A stretch of 64,000 nucleotides of DNA, taken from positions 767,992,409 through 768,056,408 of the forward strand of contig NC_090447.1 in the NCBI RefSeq assembly GCF_031143425.1. Reading direction: 5' to 3'. A model generated the notes under the pieces. It was not told where the DNA came from and ran no database searches. It saw nothing but the letters and a program-made list of their open reading frames with translations. Numbering within the stretch: the stretch's first letter is position 1; each line of letters opens with the position of its first letter. The position numbers and the translations under genes are program-made. Shown piece by piece: positions 44,690-56,940 of the stretch. Source of the DNA: Pleurodeles waltl (taxonomy: Eukaryota; Chordata; Amphibia; Caudata; Salamandridae).

Positions 44690-45310
44690 CCGCAGCACTA
44701 ATTTTGTTTCAACTTTTCTGGCCTCTTTGTCTCTTTCCTTCCATTTGCTAGAGATGTGTGAAATGAGCAGTCCCTTAATAACCATCTTGTATGCCTACCA
44801 CAGGTGGACTTCGGAATCCACAGAGTCCAGGTTTTCCTTAGAATAAGATCCCTTGGATTCAGTTTCCTGGTGTTCTGGTCAGTCAAGTCCCAAAGGTCCT
44901 GTTTCCATCCCTCCTATGCACCTGGCTATCTGTGTGCAAGTGGGTTTTCAGAGGCGAGTGATCAGAAATGCCTCCCCGAAGGATGGTAAAGTTTGTTAGC
45001 TTGTCCAAGTGTTCTTTGGGTGCCAGGAAGTAATTGAGTTTAGACATAGAGTGAGTTATATGTATACTGTTGTGTCCCCTGGTGTTTTACCTGCCACAGG
45101 TCTGCCAGTCCTATAACCTCAAGGAAGGAAGTCTGGTGTGACTCAGGACTAGGTCTATTCCCAGTCTTTACCAACCTGTTAAGGTCGCTTTGGCGGGTTA
45201 GATTAAGGTCACCTCCTTCGAGAATTAGAGCGTCTGGTACCGCCGCCAGCAATGTACCCATTTTGTCCAGCCCTTACGTCTGTAACCTGAGAGGGAAGTA
45301 CCAGGATGCA
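44690..45310 (-). pseudogene. L1-type LINE: ORF2 endonuclease C-terminal fragment
   Basis: The minus strand encodes DALILEGGDLNLT (the APE-endonuclease G-D-x-N-x-T motif), GLADLWQVKHQGTQQYTYNS (the D-x-W...YT block), then SKLNYFLAP and ISDHSPLKTH (the catalytic S-D-H). LTDQNTRKLNPRDLILRKTW follows, a region between EN and RT. It spans about 45,310 down to 44,690, where Harbinger B's right end abuts. Frame breaks lie near 45,040. D-L-N replaces the usual D-F-N. Confidence 0.8.
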
Positions 45311-45599
45311 AGCACTAGACTCACCCCATTGGACCGCCCACTCGCTGTTGCCTGACAAGCCAGGTTGTCCACCCATGTGTGGACACCTGCATTGGGAGGG
45401 AGCGTTGAACCAGTTTGGGGGCAGGTAAGGGATACCCTACCCCTTCAGTGACTGTGGGGTTATCCCAGAGGGCCTGCCCTGGGGACAAAGTTCTAAAATA
45501 AATTGAGGTTCTTGCCCCAACTCTGCATGACTCCTGTGGAATTGTTGAACATTTTTTTTTTTTTAAATACAATAAAATGGCAGCTGGCATTTTGTAAAC

Positions 45600-46540
45600 A
45601 TTAATATGACCCCTGTGCTGTGTCAGGGCCCCTGGGTCAATTGTATATATGTAAATGAGGAGGGGGCATATGTGGGGCCCATCCACAAGTGGATTTTGGC
45701 CCTGGGGACCCCATCCCTTGGGGCCTGCAATTTCATATAAAGGGAAAGGAGGCTCATGTTCCCCCTCTTCAAGCCTTCTAGAAGCCTCGGATACCCCTCC
45801 CCAGGGCTGAATCAATACATTTTGGAAGGGGGAGCATAGCTCCTCTCCCTGAGTCTCTATGAGGCCCCAGGGATCCCATCCCCCAGGGATGAAGTAATAA
45901 GGGGAGGGGCATGCAGCCTCCCTTCCGTGTGCCTTAATGAGGCCCCGGGGACCCCATAACCTCGGGCCAAATAAATAAAAGGGATGGGGCCATGCGCCTC
46001 CCTCCCCAAGCTGTTCATGGGCCAATGGGACCCCATCTCTTATGGATGAATAATAAAGAGGAGGTGGCATGCAACCCCCCCCTATCCCCAGGCATTCTCA
46101 GCCCCTGGCGACCCCATCCACTAGAGCATGATAATACACAGTGTCCTGGGGAGCCCACCCCCAGGGATACTGTGACTCCCTACCCACACTCTCCCAGGCA
46201 AGGAACTGAATTTTGCTCCCCCCCGGAGGGAGCATTAAAACAATTCTGCCCCCTCCCAGGCAGGAGCAAAGAGAAAGTGACAGCTCTCACCAGTACCCAG
46301 TATGGTGCTGGCTGGGGAGCCAGCTGGGGGCACAGGTACCTTGGGGTTCCCCACGTGACTCTCAATGACCCCTGCAGTGTCAGTGCTCCAGTGGGCACCG
46401 GCCTATTCACCTAAACATTGAAAAATGGCTGGTTTTCTGAAGGGGAGTAAGCTTCGGCTGTGGGTGCCCTGCAGCTCCCCACTCACCCCCTCAACAATGT
46501 CAGCACTGTGAGTGCCCTGGGTTTAATAAGCAGTCACAGA
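45600..46540. repeat. GC-rich degenerate tandem array (block d)
   Basis: Modules of ~70-85 bp with GGGGACCCCATCCC, a GAGGGGGCATATGTGGGGCC-type phrase and AATAAAAGGGA-type spacers. A long minus-strand open frame is a by-product. Confidence 0.65.
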
Positions 46541-46544
46541 TCCC

Positions 46545-46606
46545 CTGACAAGGCTTTGCAGATCCCCCGGGGGTCCATGGACCACAGGTTGGGAACCACT
46601 GCTCTA
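46545..46606 (-). repeat. hAT-like terminal sequence (CAGTGGTTCCCAACCTG)
   Basis: On the minus strand it starts CAGTGGTTCCCAACCTGTGG and continues GTCCATGGACCCCCGGGGGA, like the ends of many vertebrate non-autonomous hAT elements. The partner end was not found, so it may be a solo fragment. Confidence 0.45.
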
Positions 46607-46634
46607 TGCTCTTTAACTGGAGTAGTAGAGCTTC

Positions 46635-46790
46635 TTGTGGTTGTTTTTATGATTTTGTTTTGTGGGCTGAAAACTGTTAAACAAACAACTCAGAGTTATG
46701 CTGGTTTTGTTTTAAAAAAAAACAGCATTTCTCTGAGTCTTTCTTTTCATATTTTTCAGCCCACAAAATACAATCATAAAAACTATGTTA
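46635..46790. repeat. ~150 bp foldback (GTTTTTATGATTTTGTTTTG...)
   Basis: GTTTTTATGATTTTGTTTTG followed by TGGGCTGAAAA on the left pairs with TTTTCAGCCCACAAAATACA then ATCATAAAAAC on the right; an inner arm (ATGCTGGTTTTG / AAACAGCAT) also pairs. Non-coding. Confidence 0.6.
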
Positions 46791-46799
46791 GAAGAAAAA

Positions 46800-47770
46800 C
46801 TCACAGATTTATTTTTTTTAATAATTATAACTTTATTGAACATTTTTATAATAATCATAGGTATTAAAATTTGCATTGTCTGAATTACTGAAATATATAT
46901 TTGATTAAAATATTGGTGATTTTTGGACAAAGATGATAAATCTGCTTAATATATAAATATGATATGCTCACCCGTTGATAAAGCTAATTGGCCCCAGTTT
47001 TTAGATTTTGATGTTGTGACTCTTTGACAAAGTCAGAAAGACTGCCTGGGTGCAGTCAGTACTTGCGAGACCAACTGCACCCTGCACATGCCAGAAGGCT
47101 GTGTGCTGTAAGGGTGAAGATGCTCGCATGAGTTTGCTTGCAGCCGAAGAGATACCATCTGCACCCTAACGGGTTCAAAAACAAACAGAAATACTGAAAA
47201 ATGTTACCTCATAGGTGCCTCATTACTCCTGCTGGACGTAGTACAACCCTCCTGTGGTGTGCTGCAGGAGTCCGGTAGGAGTTGCGGCAGAAGCAGCACC
47301 CCAAGGTATTGCAGAACCATGTAAGCTTCTGTAAGTGAAGTTTGTCTAGTCCAGTGGTACCATGTAGGTGCAGCGGTACTACAAGAGTACTGTTGTACTG
47401 TGCGACAAAATTTTAAATAAATTAACAAATGTATGGGGTGGGTTTGTGGGATGTTGGATGCCACTGAAGCGTGCGTGTAGGGGTTAGTCATGCATGCTTG
47501 CCAGGGTGTTAGCCTCTTCCAGGGGGTAGGCAGCAGGGTGCCCTGTGGCCATCACCATGCTGATACAGCCAAAGACTGGTGAGTGGGTTAGGCACCTGCA
47601 TTTGGGTGCACTGCACATTGCGGTTGGGTGAAGGGCCTGACTTCCGGCAACCCACCACTGCGCACAACCTAAGCTGTTGGCAGCTGGGGAGTTGATTGAA
47701 TATGGTCAAAAACTCTAGAAACCTGATAAAATACACAAATGTTAAAGTGACCTTGGAGTTAGGTGTAACC
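46800..47770. other. No clear feature; edge of a family F foldback
   Basis: AT-rich then mixed sequence. Near 47,735 ACAAATGTTAAAGTGACCTT followed by GGAGTTAGG is a family F left arm piece. Nothing else is recognised. Confidence 0.4.
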
Positions 47771-47786
47771 ATTACGTCCTGCTATC

Positions 47787-48107
47787 GGCCCTCGGGGGAA
47801 CCGCTAGCGCTCCCCCCGAGGGCCGCCCCCCCAGGCCAGGGCTGAAAGTGGAATCCCTTCCCCTTCAACCCCGACCCCCCCTGTGACGTTAGCGCGCGAG
47901 CGCGCGCTGACAATCACAGAGCCTCCCCCATCGTGCTGGAAGCTAAGCCTCCCCACGTGATCGAAAGAGAAATGCTCAGCATTTCTCTTTCGATCACGTG
48001 GGGAGGCAAGGAGAGGCTTCAAAGGGAAGGAGATGTATTTCCTTCCCTTTGAAGTCTCTCCCAGGGTTTCAAAAGCCGGATTGCTTGCAATCTGGCTTTT
48101 GAAACCC
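47787..48107. repeat. Cluster of adjacent near-perfect hairpins
   Basis: Hairpins occur at 47,787-47,824 (GGCCCTCGGGGG arms), about 47,890-47,910 (GCGCGCGAGCGCGCGC) and 47,947-48,007 (30 bp perfect arms around one base, including CCACGTGATCGAAAGAGAAA). Two more follow at 48,011-48,060 (21 bp arms, one G-T mismatch, CTTCAAAGGGAAGGA) and 48,064-48,107 (21 bp arms, one mismatch, GGGTTTCAAAAGCC). The last three are back to back. Non-coding. Confidence 0.9.
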
Positions 48108-48119
48108 CACTAGACACCA

Positions 48120-49690
48120 GGGATGTTTTCTTTTTTTTTTAAAGTGACATAAGGGAGCGACCCCTTGGGCAAGGGTCGGTCCGAGGGGGGCTTTTTTTTT
48201 AAGGCCTTTTCTGCCCCCAGGGGGGGCAGAAACCTCTAGACACCAGGGATACTTTTTGTTTTTTTGTGTTTTAGGTGTGCGGAGCGACCCCTTATGCAAG
48301 GGTCGCTCCCATAGGGGGCAAATTATATTTAGGCCATTTCTTCTCCCCTTGGGGGCAGATTGGACTATTTTTATAAGGCCAATCTGCCCCCAAGGGGGTA
48401 GAAACCACTAGACAACAGGGAGTTTTTTTTGTTTTTTGTTTTTCACTAGGCACCGGGGATTTTTGTTGTTGTTTTACAGATGCGGAGCGTCCCCTTAGGC
48501 AAGGGTCGCTCCCCTGGAGGGGCAAATTGTATTTAGGCCATTTCTGCTCGCTTTGGGGGCAGATCAGCCGATTATAAAGCACTTTTTTGGGCTGTCCCGC
48601 AAGGGGAGCGACCTTGTAGGCAAGGGTCGCTCCCCAGGGGGGCAGGGGGGGGGCAAATTTATTTTAGGCCATTTCTGCCCCCCCGGGGGCAGATCGGCCT
48701 ATTGTTATTAGGCCGATCTGCCCCCAGGTGGGGCAGAAACCTCTACGCGCCAGGGCAAATGTTTTTTTCTTTTTTTTTTTTTGTTTGTTTGTTTTTTTAG
48801 AGATGGGGAGCGACCCCTTAGGCAAGGGTCGCTCCCCTGGAGGGGCAAATTATATTTAGGCCATTTCTGCCCGCTTTGGGGGCAGATCGGCCGATTTTAG
48901 GTCAATCTGTCCCCAAGGGGGGCAGAAACTACTAGGCACCAGGGATCTTTTTTTGCGCCATCACGCAATGGGAGCGACCTTGTAGGCAAGGGTCGCTCCC
49001 AGGGGGGGGGGGGGTGGAGAGGAATTTATTTTAGGCCATTTCAGGCGCCAGGGCGAATGTTATTTTGTGTTTTTATTTTTTTGTTTGTTTGTTTTTTTAG
49101 AGATGGGGGGCGACCCATTAGGCAAGGGTCGCTCCCTTGGGGGCAAATTGTATTTAGCCCATTTCTGACCCCTTGGGGGCAGATTGGCAGAAACCCCTTG
49201 GCGCCGGGGATTTTTTTTTTGGCGCCAATGTCACGCAGGGGGAGCGACCCCATAGGCAAGGGTCGCTCCCGGGCAGGGGTTGGGGGGAAATTTTATTTTA
49301 GGCCATTTCTGCCCCCCCGGAGCAGATCGGCCTATTGTTATTAGGCCGATCTGACCCCGGGGGGGCAGAAACCTCTAGGCGCAAGGGCAAATTTTTTTTT
49401 GTGTTTTTTTTTTGTTTGTTTGTATTTTTAGAGATGGGGAGAGACCCATTAGGCAAGGGTCGCTCCCCTGAGGGGCAAATTGTATTTAGACCATTTCTGC
49501 CCCCCCTTGGGGGCAGATTGGCCGATTTTAGGTGAATCTGCCCCCAAGGGGGCAGAAACCACTAGGCACCGGGGATTTATTTTTTGGCGCCAATGTCACG
49601 CAGGGGGAGCGACCCCGTGGGCAAGGGTCGCTCCCGGGGGGGGATTGAGGGGGTGGGGGACAAATTTATTTTAGGCCATTTCTGCCCCCC
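48120..49690. repeat. Hairpin satellite, about ten units
   Basis: Each unit carries GGAGCGACCCCTTAGGCAAG then GGTCGCTCC (a short hairpin), TTTAGGCCATTTCTGCCCCC, then a second hairpin of GGGGGCAGATCGGCC type, and CTAGGCRCCAGGG followed by a T-rich run. First hairpins begin near 48,164, 48,281, 48,484, 48,606, 48,807, 48,970, 49,108, 49,240, 49,436 and 49,605. Spacing alternates about 120-200 bp. Non-coding. Confidence 0.85.
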
Positions 49691-51755
49691 CTGGGGCCGG
49701 CTGAGCTAGAGGCCAGAATCCCAGGTCGGCACTGTTTTCTATGAAAAAATGTGATGTGTCCACGTTGTGTTTTGGGCCATTTCCTGTCGCGGGCGCTAAG
49801 CCTACCCACACAAGTGAGGTATAATTTTTATCGGGAGACTTGGGGGAACACTGGGTGGAAGGAAATTTGTGGCTCCTCTCAGATTCCAGAACTTTCTGTC
49901 ACCGAAATGTGAGGAAAACGTGTTTTTTTTGCAAAAGTTTGAGGTTTGCAAAGGATTCTGGGTAACAGAACCTGGTCAGAGCCCCACAAGTCACCCCATC
50001 TTGGATTCCCCCGGGTTTCTAGTTTTCAAAAATGTGCTGGTTTGCTAGGTTTCCCCAGGTGCCGGCTGAGCTAGAGGCCAAAATCCACAGGTAGGCACTG
50101 TTTTCTATGAAAAAATTTGATGTGTCCACGTTGTGTTTTGGGCCATTTCCTGTTGCGGGCGCTAGGCCTACCCACACAAGTGGGGTATCATTTTTATCGG
50201 GAGACTTGGGGGAACGTTGGGTGGAAGGAAATTTGTGGCTCCTCTCAGATTCCAGAACTTTCTGTCACCGAAATGTGAGGAAAATGTGTTTTTTTAGCCA
50301 AATTATGAGGTTTGCAAAGGATTCTGGGTAGCAGAACCTGGTCAGAGCCCCACAAGTCACCCCATCTTGGATTCCCCTAGGTCTCTAGTTTTCAAAAATG
50401 CACAGATTTGGTAGGTTTCCCTAGGTGCCGGCTGAGCTAGAGGCCAAAATCTACAGGTAGGCACTTTGCAAAAAACACCTCTGTTTTCTTTCAAAAAATG
50501 TGATGTGTCCACGTTGTGTTTTGGGGCATTTCCTGTCTCGGGCGCTAGGCCTACCCACACAAGTAAGGTATCCTTTGTATCAGGAGACTTGGGGAGCGCT
50601 GGGTGGAAGGAAATCTGTGGCTCCTCACAGATTCCAGAACTTTCTGTCACCAAAATGTGAGGAAAATGTGTTTTTTTTAGCCAGAGTTTCAGGTTTGCAA
50701 AGGATTCTGGGTAACAGAACCTGGTCACAGCCCCACAAGTCACCCCATCTTGGATTCCCCTAGGTCTCTAGTTTTAAAAAAGTCACAGGTTTGGTAGGTT
50801 TCCCTAGGTGCCGGCTGAGCTAGAGGCCAAAATCTACAGGTAGGCACTTTGCAAAAAACACCTGTTTTCTTTAAAAAAATGTGATGTGTCCACGTTGCAT
50901 TTTGGGGCATTTCCTGTCGCTGGCGCTAGGCCTACCCACACAAGTGAGGTATAATTTTTATCAGGAGACTTGGGGGAACGCTGGGTGGAAGGAAATTTGT
51001 GGCTCCTCTCTGATTCCAGAACTTTCTGTCACCAAAATTTAAGGAAAATGTGTTTTTTTTAGCCAAAGTTTCAGCTTTGCAAAGGATTCTGGGTAACAGA
51101 ACCTGGTCACAGCCCCACAAGTCACCCCATCTTGGATTCCCCTAGGTCTCTAGTTTTCAAAAATGCACAGTTTGGTAGGTTTCCCTAGGTGCCGGCTGAG
51201 CTAGAGGCCAAAATCTACAGGTAGTCACTTTGCAAAAAACACCTCTGTTTTCTTTAAAAAAATGTGATGTGTCCACGTTGCGTTTTGGGGCATTTCTTGT
51301 CACGGGCGCTAGGCCTACCCACACAACTGAGGTATAATTTTTATCAGGAGACTTGGGGGAACGCTGGGTGGAAGGAAATTTGTGGCTCCTCTCTGATTCC
51401 AGAACTTTCTGTAACCAAAATGTGAGGAAAACGTGCTTTTTTAGCCAAATTTTGAGGTTTGCAAAGGATTCTGGGTAACAGAACCTGGTCAGAGCTCCAC
51501 AAGTCACCCCATTCTGGATTCCCCTAGGTCTCTAGTTTTCACAAATGCACAGGTTTGGTAGGTTTCCCTAGGTGCCGGCTGAGCTAGAGGCCAAAATCTA
51601 CAGGTAGGCACTTTGCAAAAAACACCTTTGTTTTCTTTAAAAAAATGTGATGGGTCCACGTTGCGTTTTGGGGCGTTTCCTGCCGCGGGCGCTAGGCCTA
51701 CCCACACAAGTGAGGTATCATTTTTATCGGGAGACTTGGAGGAACATAGATTAGC
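49687..51755. repeat. ~375 bp tandem array, 5-6 units
   Basis: GCCGGCTGAGCTAGAGGCCA recurs near 49,687, 50,061, 50,428, 50,811, 51,192 and 51,574 (period about 367-383). Each unit has GATGTGTCCACGTTG, GCGCTAGGCCTACCCACAC, CTGGGTGGAAGGAAATTTGT and GCAAAGGATTCTGGGTAACA in order. Repeated open frames on both strands reflect the array. It follows the hairpin satellite directly. Confidence 0.95.
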
Positions 51756-52818
51756 AAAACAAGTGTTATTGCCCCTTGTCTTTCTCTACATTTGTTCCTT
51801 CCAAATATAAGAGAGTGTGTAAAAAAGACATGTATTTGAGAAATGCCCTGTAATTCACATGCTAGTATGGTCCCCCCGGAATTCAGAGATGTGCAAATAA
51901 CCACTGCTCCTCAACACCTTATCTTGTGCCCTTTTTGGAAATACAAAGGTTTTCTTGATAGCTATTTTTCACTCTTTATATTTCAGAAAATTAATTGCTG
52001 TATACCCAGTATAGAATGAAAACGCACTGCAGGGTGCAGCTCATTTATTGGCTCTGGGTACCTAGGGTTCTTGATGAACCTACAAGCCCTATATATCCCC
52101 GCAACCAGAAGAGTCCAGCAGACGTAACGGTATATTGCTTTAAAAAATCTGACATTGCAGGAAAAAGTTACAGAGTAAAACGTAGAGAAAAATTGCAGAT
52201 TTTTTCACCTCAATTTCAATATTTTGTTTTTTCAGTTGTTATTTTCTGTAGGAAACCCTTGTAGGATCTACACAAATTACCCCTTGCAGAATTCAGAATT
52301 TCGTCTACTTTTCAGAAACGTTGCGGTTTCTGGGATCCAGCATTGGTTTCATGCCCATTTCTGTCACTGACTGGAAGGAGGCTGAAAGCACAAAAAATCA
52401 TAAAAATGGGGTATGTCCCAGTAAAATGCCAAAATTGTGTTGAAAAATTGGGTTTTCTGATTCAAGTCTGCCTGTTCCTGAAAGCTAGGAAGCTGGTGAT
52501 TTTAGCACCGCAAACCCTTTGTTGATGCCATTTTCAGGGGAAAAAACACAAGCCTTCTTCTGCAGCCCCTTTTTCCAATTTTTTTAAAAAAAACTAAATT
52601 TTCACTGTATTTTGGCTAATTTTTTGGCCTCCTTCTGGGGAACCCACAAAGTCTGGGTACCTCTAGAATCCCTAGGATGTTGGAAAAAAAGGACACAAAT
52701 TTGGCATGGGTAGCTTATGTGAACAAAAAGTTATGAGGGCCTAAGCGTGAACTGCCCCAAATAGCCAAAAAAAGGCTTGGCACCTGAGGGGGAAAAGGCC
52801 TGGCACCGAAGGGGTTAA
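51755..52818. mobile_element. Non-coding tail ending at TTAA, possible piggyBac-type end
   Basis: Unique AT-rich sequence ending CCTGGCACCGAAGGGGTTAA (52,799-52,818), with an imperfect upstream echo (GGCTTGGCACCTGAGGGGGA). On the minus strand this starts TTAACCCCTTCGGTGCC, the form expected of a piggyBac-family terminus at its TTAA target. No coding sequence is seen. The hairpin cluster, satellite, 375 bp array and this tail may be one non-autonomous element (47.78-52.82 kb), but a matching left end is not clear. Confidence 0.4.
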
Positions 52819-52819
52819 T

Positions 52820-53490
52820 GTGACATTATTGTTAGGTATGGAACCCAAGATCTTAACTCACATTAAAAAACAATAGAATATAACTGAAAAAAGAAAGGTT
52901 TATGAGGCGGGGTGAACGGACATGACAGTGGTCACACCACACATGACTCCCCCGGTATTAGCCACTAAGATCCTAACCTGGAATATCAAGTGCATGGGGA
53001 GAAAGCTAAAGAGAGGAGCAATGTGGAAATACCTCTGGAGACAAAATCCATCATTTTGTTTTTTTCTAAACATTTTCAAGACAGGGGACTAAGACCACAG
53101 ATTTCTGTAATGGCTGAGGCAACATTATCGTTCATGTTGTGACCAGCCAATCAGAGCACTCACTTTCGCTGCACCTTCACTCCTGTGGGAGCGAGATACC
53201 AGAAGGAAACAATGCCCCATAGGCCAATAAGAATGCTTAAGTTATTGAAGTTTTGCTTTCAGGACTCTCTCCAGAGTCCCTCAAGCTCAACCAAAAAGAT
53301 ATACAAATGTGTTTTGTACCTTCAAATAACACCAAATAAAGACATAAGGAGGCAGGGTATGGAGATCCTGACACCATAGGTCTGGTGGTGGGGTCTGAGA
53401 TAAAATGCTTATTTTTTTCATTTTCCTACAAATCCATATAGGATTAGTAAATCTACTGCAACATTTAAAAAAACATAAGCACAATACTTT
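52820..53490. other. No recognisable feature
   Basis: Mixed sequence with GGACATGACAGTGG and several A/T runs; no tandem structure or coding homology seen. Confidence 0.4.
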
Positions 53491-53640
53491 TGAACTCCTC
53501 CTGGGGTGGGCCAGGGCCCAGGGGGTAGAGTGCAGCATTCCTTTTGGGGAGGGGTGTATGTGACTCCCCTCCCTGAGCCTCTAGGAGGCCCTGGGGACCC
53601 ATCCCCGGGGCTGTCATTTAAAATGAATGGAGTGTCAAGA
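53490..53640. repeat. GC-rich repeat fragment (block e)
   Basis: Short piece with CTCCTGGGGTGGGCC and CCTGGGGACCCATCCCCGGG, the same family as block a. Confidence 0.5.
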
Positions 53641-53949
53641 ACCCTCAGAGTTGCAATGTTCTGACTCCTGTGAAGTGTGAAAGAAAAGCAAAATATATGC
53701 AGGTCAAGAGGTATCTGCAGTGGAAAAGGCGATGTCCTTATTGGCAGATAGTTTGTCGAGTTCTATTACTAACATTACAGTGAAAGAACAGAGAAAGAAA
53801 TCCAAGATAACTGCTAGGTTGTTCAGTTACGAGTTTGCAGTTCTAGTGTTGCACTCCAGAGACTGAACTGTTAATACGCACACGCGGCTCGGGTGCCGCG
53901 CAGTTCAACTGTGTTCTGACTGAAATCCAGAGGTGTTTTGAGAGAGCAC

Positions 53950-54295
53950 TTGACATGAGGCAAAGGTTTCCAGCAAGGTTCCCGCTCTGCAAAGTTTTTA
54001 GAGGACTATTCAAGTAAGCTACGGATAATACTTTTGCAGTTTAAAGACGATAAAAGTTCCAAGGTATTCAGCAGTGTTCCCGAGAGTTTCCGCTGGGTGC
54101 CACAACTCAAACATTGCAAGAACATTTCCAATAAGTCACAGATAAAATTGTTAACTGTTTAAAGACAACTAAAGTTCCAAGGTATTTAGCAGTGTTCCCA
54201 AGAGTTTCCGGCTGAGTGCCACAACTCCAACATTGCAAGAACATTTCCAATAAGCTACAGACAATATTGTTAACGGTTTAAACACAGTAAAAGTT
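53950..54295 (+). repeat. ~119 bp tandem repeat, three copies
   Basis: AAAGTTCCAAGGTATT begins at about 54,052 and 54,171; each unit has CAGTGTTCCC-AGAGTTTCCG, GTGCCACAACTC and AACATTGCAAGAACATTTCC. A more diverged copy precedes it near 53,960. 53,640-53,950 shows nothing recognised. Confidence 0.75.
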
Positions 54296-54433
54296 TAGAA
54301 GTATTTTCTACAACACTTGTGAATGAGCCTTAAGGATACTGTGACCTGTAAAAGGTTTATAAAAAGACAGTCAATAAGAATCTCATCTTCATAAGTCACA
54401 AGACTACATTTAACTTCTCTCTCTCTCCACATC

Positions 54434-54449
54434 TCTCTCTCTTTATATA

Positions 54450-54482
<33 letters not shown>

Positions 54483-54493
54483 TTATATATATA
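54434..54493. repeat. CT then TA microsatellites
   Basis: A CTCTCTCT run (54,416-54,442) followed by TATATA runs to about 54,493. 54,500-54,890 has no recognised feature. Confidence 0.9.
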
Positions 54494-54889
54494 GCAACAA
54501 TTCTACACAGAGGAAGTGTAGGCAAAAACGAACTCGAAACATATGCTTGCAAAGAGACAGCAAAACTCAACAAAATCAGATTGACTATTGCTTCAAACAA
54601 AAAGATCATCCTCAATGTAGCTTTATTTACTATTAACATTAACACATATCATATGAGAGACAGAGGTAAATTCCTCTACAAATTCAGGTAAAGGGAGTTG
54701 AGATAATAGCAGAAGTAAACCTAATTAATTGATAGTGAATGTTCAAGGATTGTAGAAAACAGTGTTTCCCTAGTAATTGTGGTTATAATATTTCTAGTGC
54801 TGCTTCCAATATAAATTGAGAAGAGTGTGACAGACTGAGTTAATGAAGAAGAAGACCTCTGAGGCAGTCTCTCTTTATTCTACTCCCCT

Positions 54890-55900
54890 TTCCTCCTCCA
54901 GGGAGCTCAAAATGGGGAACTCCATCCGTTGTGAGTAGTCTGGGTTGAGACTGAGGATCTATCTTCTGCTCCTGAGGGAATCAAACCAAGGTACCATGAC
55001 AGGGAGGGGCATGAGGCCCCTGTCCTCGGCCTTAATAGGCCCAGGTTTTCCCATCCCTGGTGCTGAATTTCATTCATAAGGGAAGGGGGGGTGCATGGCC
55101 CCCCCTTCCGGAGCCTTATTTGGCCCTGGCGACCCCATCCAGCAAGGCCAAATAGAAATCCAAAGGGATGGGCATATGTCCCCCATGAGACTGTAAAGGC
55201 CCCAGGGACCCCATCCCATGAGGCTGACTCAATTACTGTGTCCCAGGGACCCACCCCCAGGGCACAATAGTTTCCCTGCCTGTGTAAAACAAATATCTGC
55301 TTCCACCCGATAGGTGCATTTTTAAAGCTCTGGTGGAATGGGAGCAGACATGCCTTCCCTGCTCGCAAGAACGAAAGTAGGAAAGGCATGTCTACTCTCA
55401 CTCAGCAGGAGCTTTAAAAATGCTCCCCTTGGGTAGGAGTAGGCTGTTATTTCCCTGCCCGTCCTCTCGAAGTCAGGGAATCACACATTCCTCCCATCCA
55501 GTGGAAGCAACCAAAAAAACAGCTGCTCCCTACAGACAGGGACAATGGCAGCTACTGCAGCACCCAGAACGAGTGAATGCGGGGAGCTGGCTGAGGCTGC
55601 GGGGGCCCTGGGGCTCCCCTGCAGCCTCCAACTCACCTGTTAGTGGGTGCCCTCTAAGGGCACTGGAGCACACATCCAGAAGGGCCACATGCCCGGGGGA
55701 GGAGCTCCCCAGGGCAACTACAGGCTCAGGGAGAGGACTATGCACCCCCTCAACTTCAAGTTAAGTGCAGCCCCAGAGATGGGTTCGCTGGGCACATTAA
55801 GGCTTAGGGGTGGGAGGGGGGTCGCATGGCCACTCGCTTTAAAATATAGATTTTGGCACCACAGGATGTGGTCCTCTGGGCCACTATTAGCTTGCAGAGG
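54890..55900. repeat. GC-rich degenerate tandem array (block f)
   Basis: Same module type as blocks a and d. Includes a long imperfect foldback near 55,330-55,440, where GGGAGCAGACATGCCTTCC pairs with GGAAAGGCATGTCTACTCTC. Confidence 0.6.
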
Positions 55901-56940
55901 TATTTTTTTGTACTTTGTGCCTCAGGGTGCTGTAGGAATCTTACTACTGGGGTAAGACTGCTTGGTTTTGGGTGACAGCACCACCACGTGTGAGTGACTG
56001 AGTCAGTCCCACACCAACTGGAAACTGTCAGCCTGGCCTTCTCAACAAGCTATCAGCACCTCATCTAGACCTAGAAAGTAAGGGTGATTTGTGGCCACCT
56101 AGAAACATGACACTCTGACTCCTCATGAAAGTTGTGTTGGAACAAATCATACCACTTTCACTCAGTTGCACAAAGTCTCTTACATGCGAAGGCAGACAAA
56201 GAGATACAGGATAAGTGTCAATGGATTTATTAAAGCAGCTGCATTTTATGATAAAAAGCATGAGTTGCAATTATTAGGAAGATGAAACATGAGACAGTGA
56301 TGATTGTGACCATTAGAGTAAATAATATATACAGTCCCACCATTCTGACATAATTATAAGTGTAAGAATTCCTACCTACACCACAATGTCTAACACAAGA
56401 GCATACCCATTCTCCCCATCCCGGTCTGTGGAAGGAGCCCCAACCGGATACCTGAAATAAGGCAAGGGTCTGCCTGTTGTTCTGCTGGCAGTCCTCGCAG
56501 TTGGCTGGAAAGACAAGGCTAAGATCAGTGAAGCTTTCGAAAACGTGGCACCCAGTAGAAGATGGCTGGCTGGTTTGTCCTCTCTACCCTTCTTAGGCAT
56601 ATGTGGTGTTAGTATAACAAAATGTGTTGTGTTCTGAGAACAGACCTGACGTGATAGTCTGTCTACGGGCAGAAGGCTGACTCCTTAACTCTCGCGTTGG
56701 CAATACTAGGTAGACTATTGTGTCTGACTATAACAGCCTTGAGCAGGGCACAGAGTGAAATGCATACAAAGGACAGATAAATGTGGTACACAAACAAATA
56801 TCTTTTCTAAGAAAGGCAGCTGATAAAATAAAAAACAACAAGATGAAAGCAAGCTGTGCTAAAATATAATAACATTAATAAAACTGCTTGTGTCTAAAAG
56901 GTACAAGCTATGGGTCTAAGAGCTCAAATGTGGGTCTAGG
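55900..56940. other. Unassigned
   Basis: No tandem structure and no recognisable coding region. The 56,040-56,640 segment could be an LTR or other regulatory part of an element, but no homologous copy is present in the window. Confidence 0.3.

Noticed and set aside
45321..46070. 249-codon minus-strand open frame
   Set aside because: Low-complexity Gly/Pro/Trp-rich translation of a GC-rich tandem array; similar open frames appear at every such block.
49041..51707. Repeated ~65-130 codon open frames on both strands
   Set aside because: They recur once per satellite unit in both orientations and have no domain; artefacts of the 375 bp and hairpin arrays.
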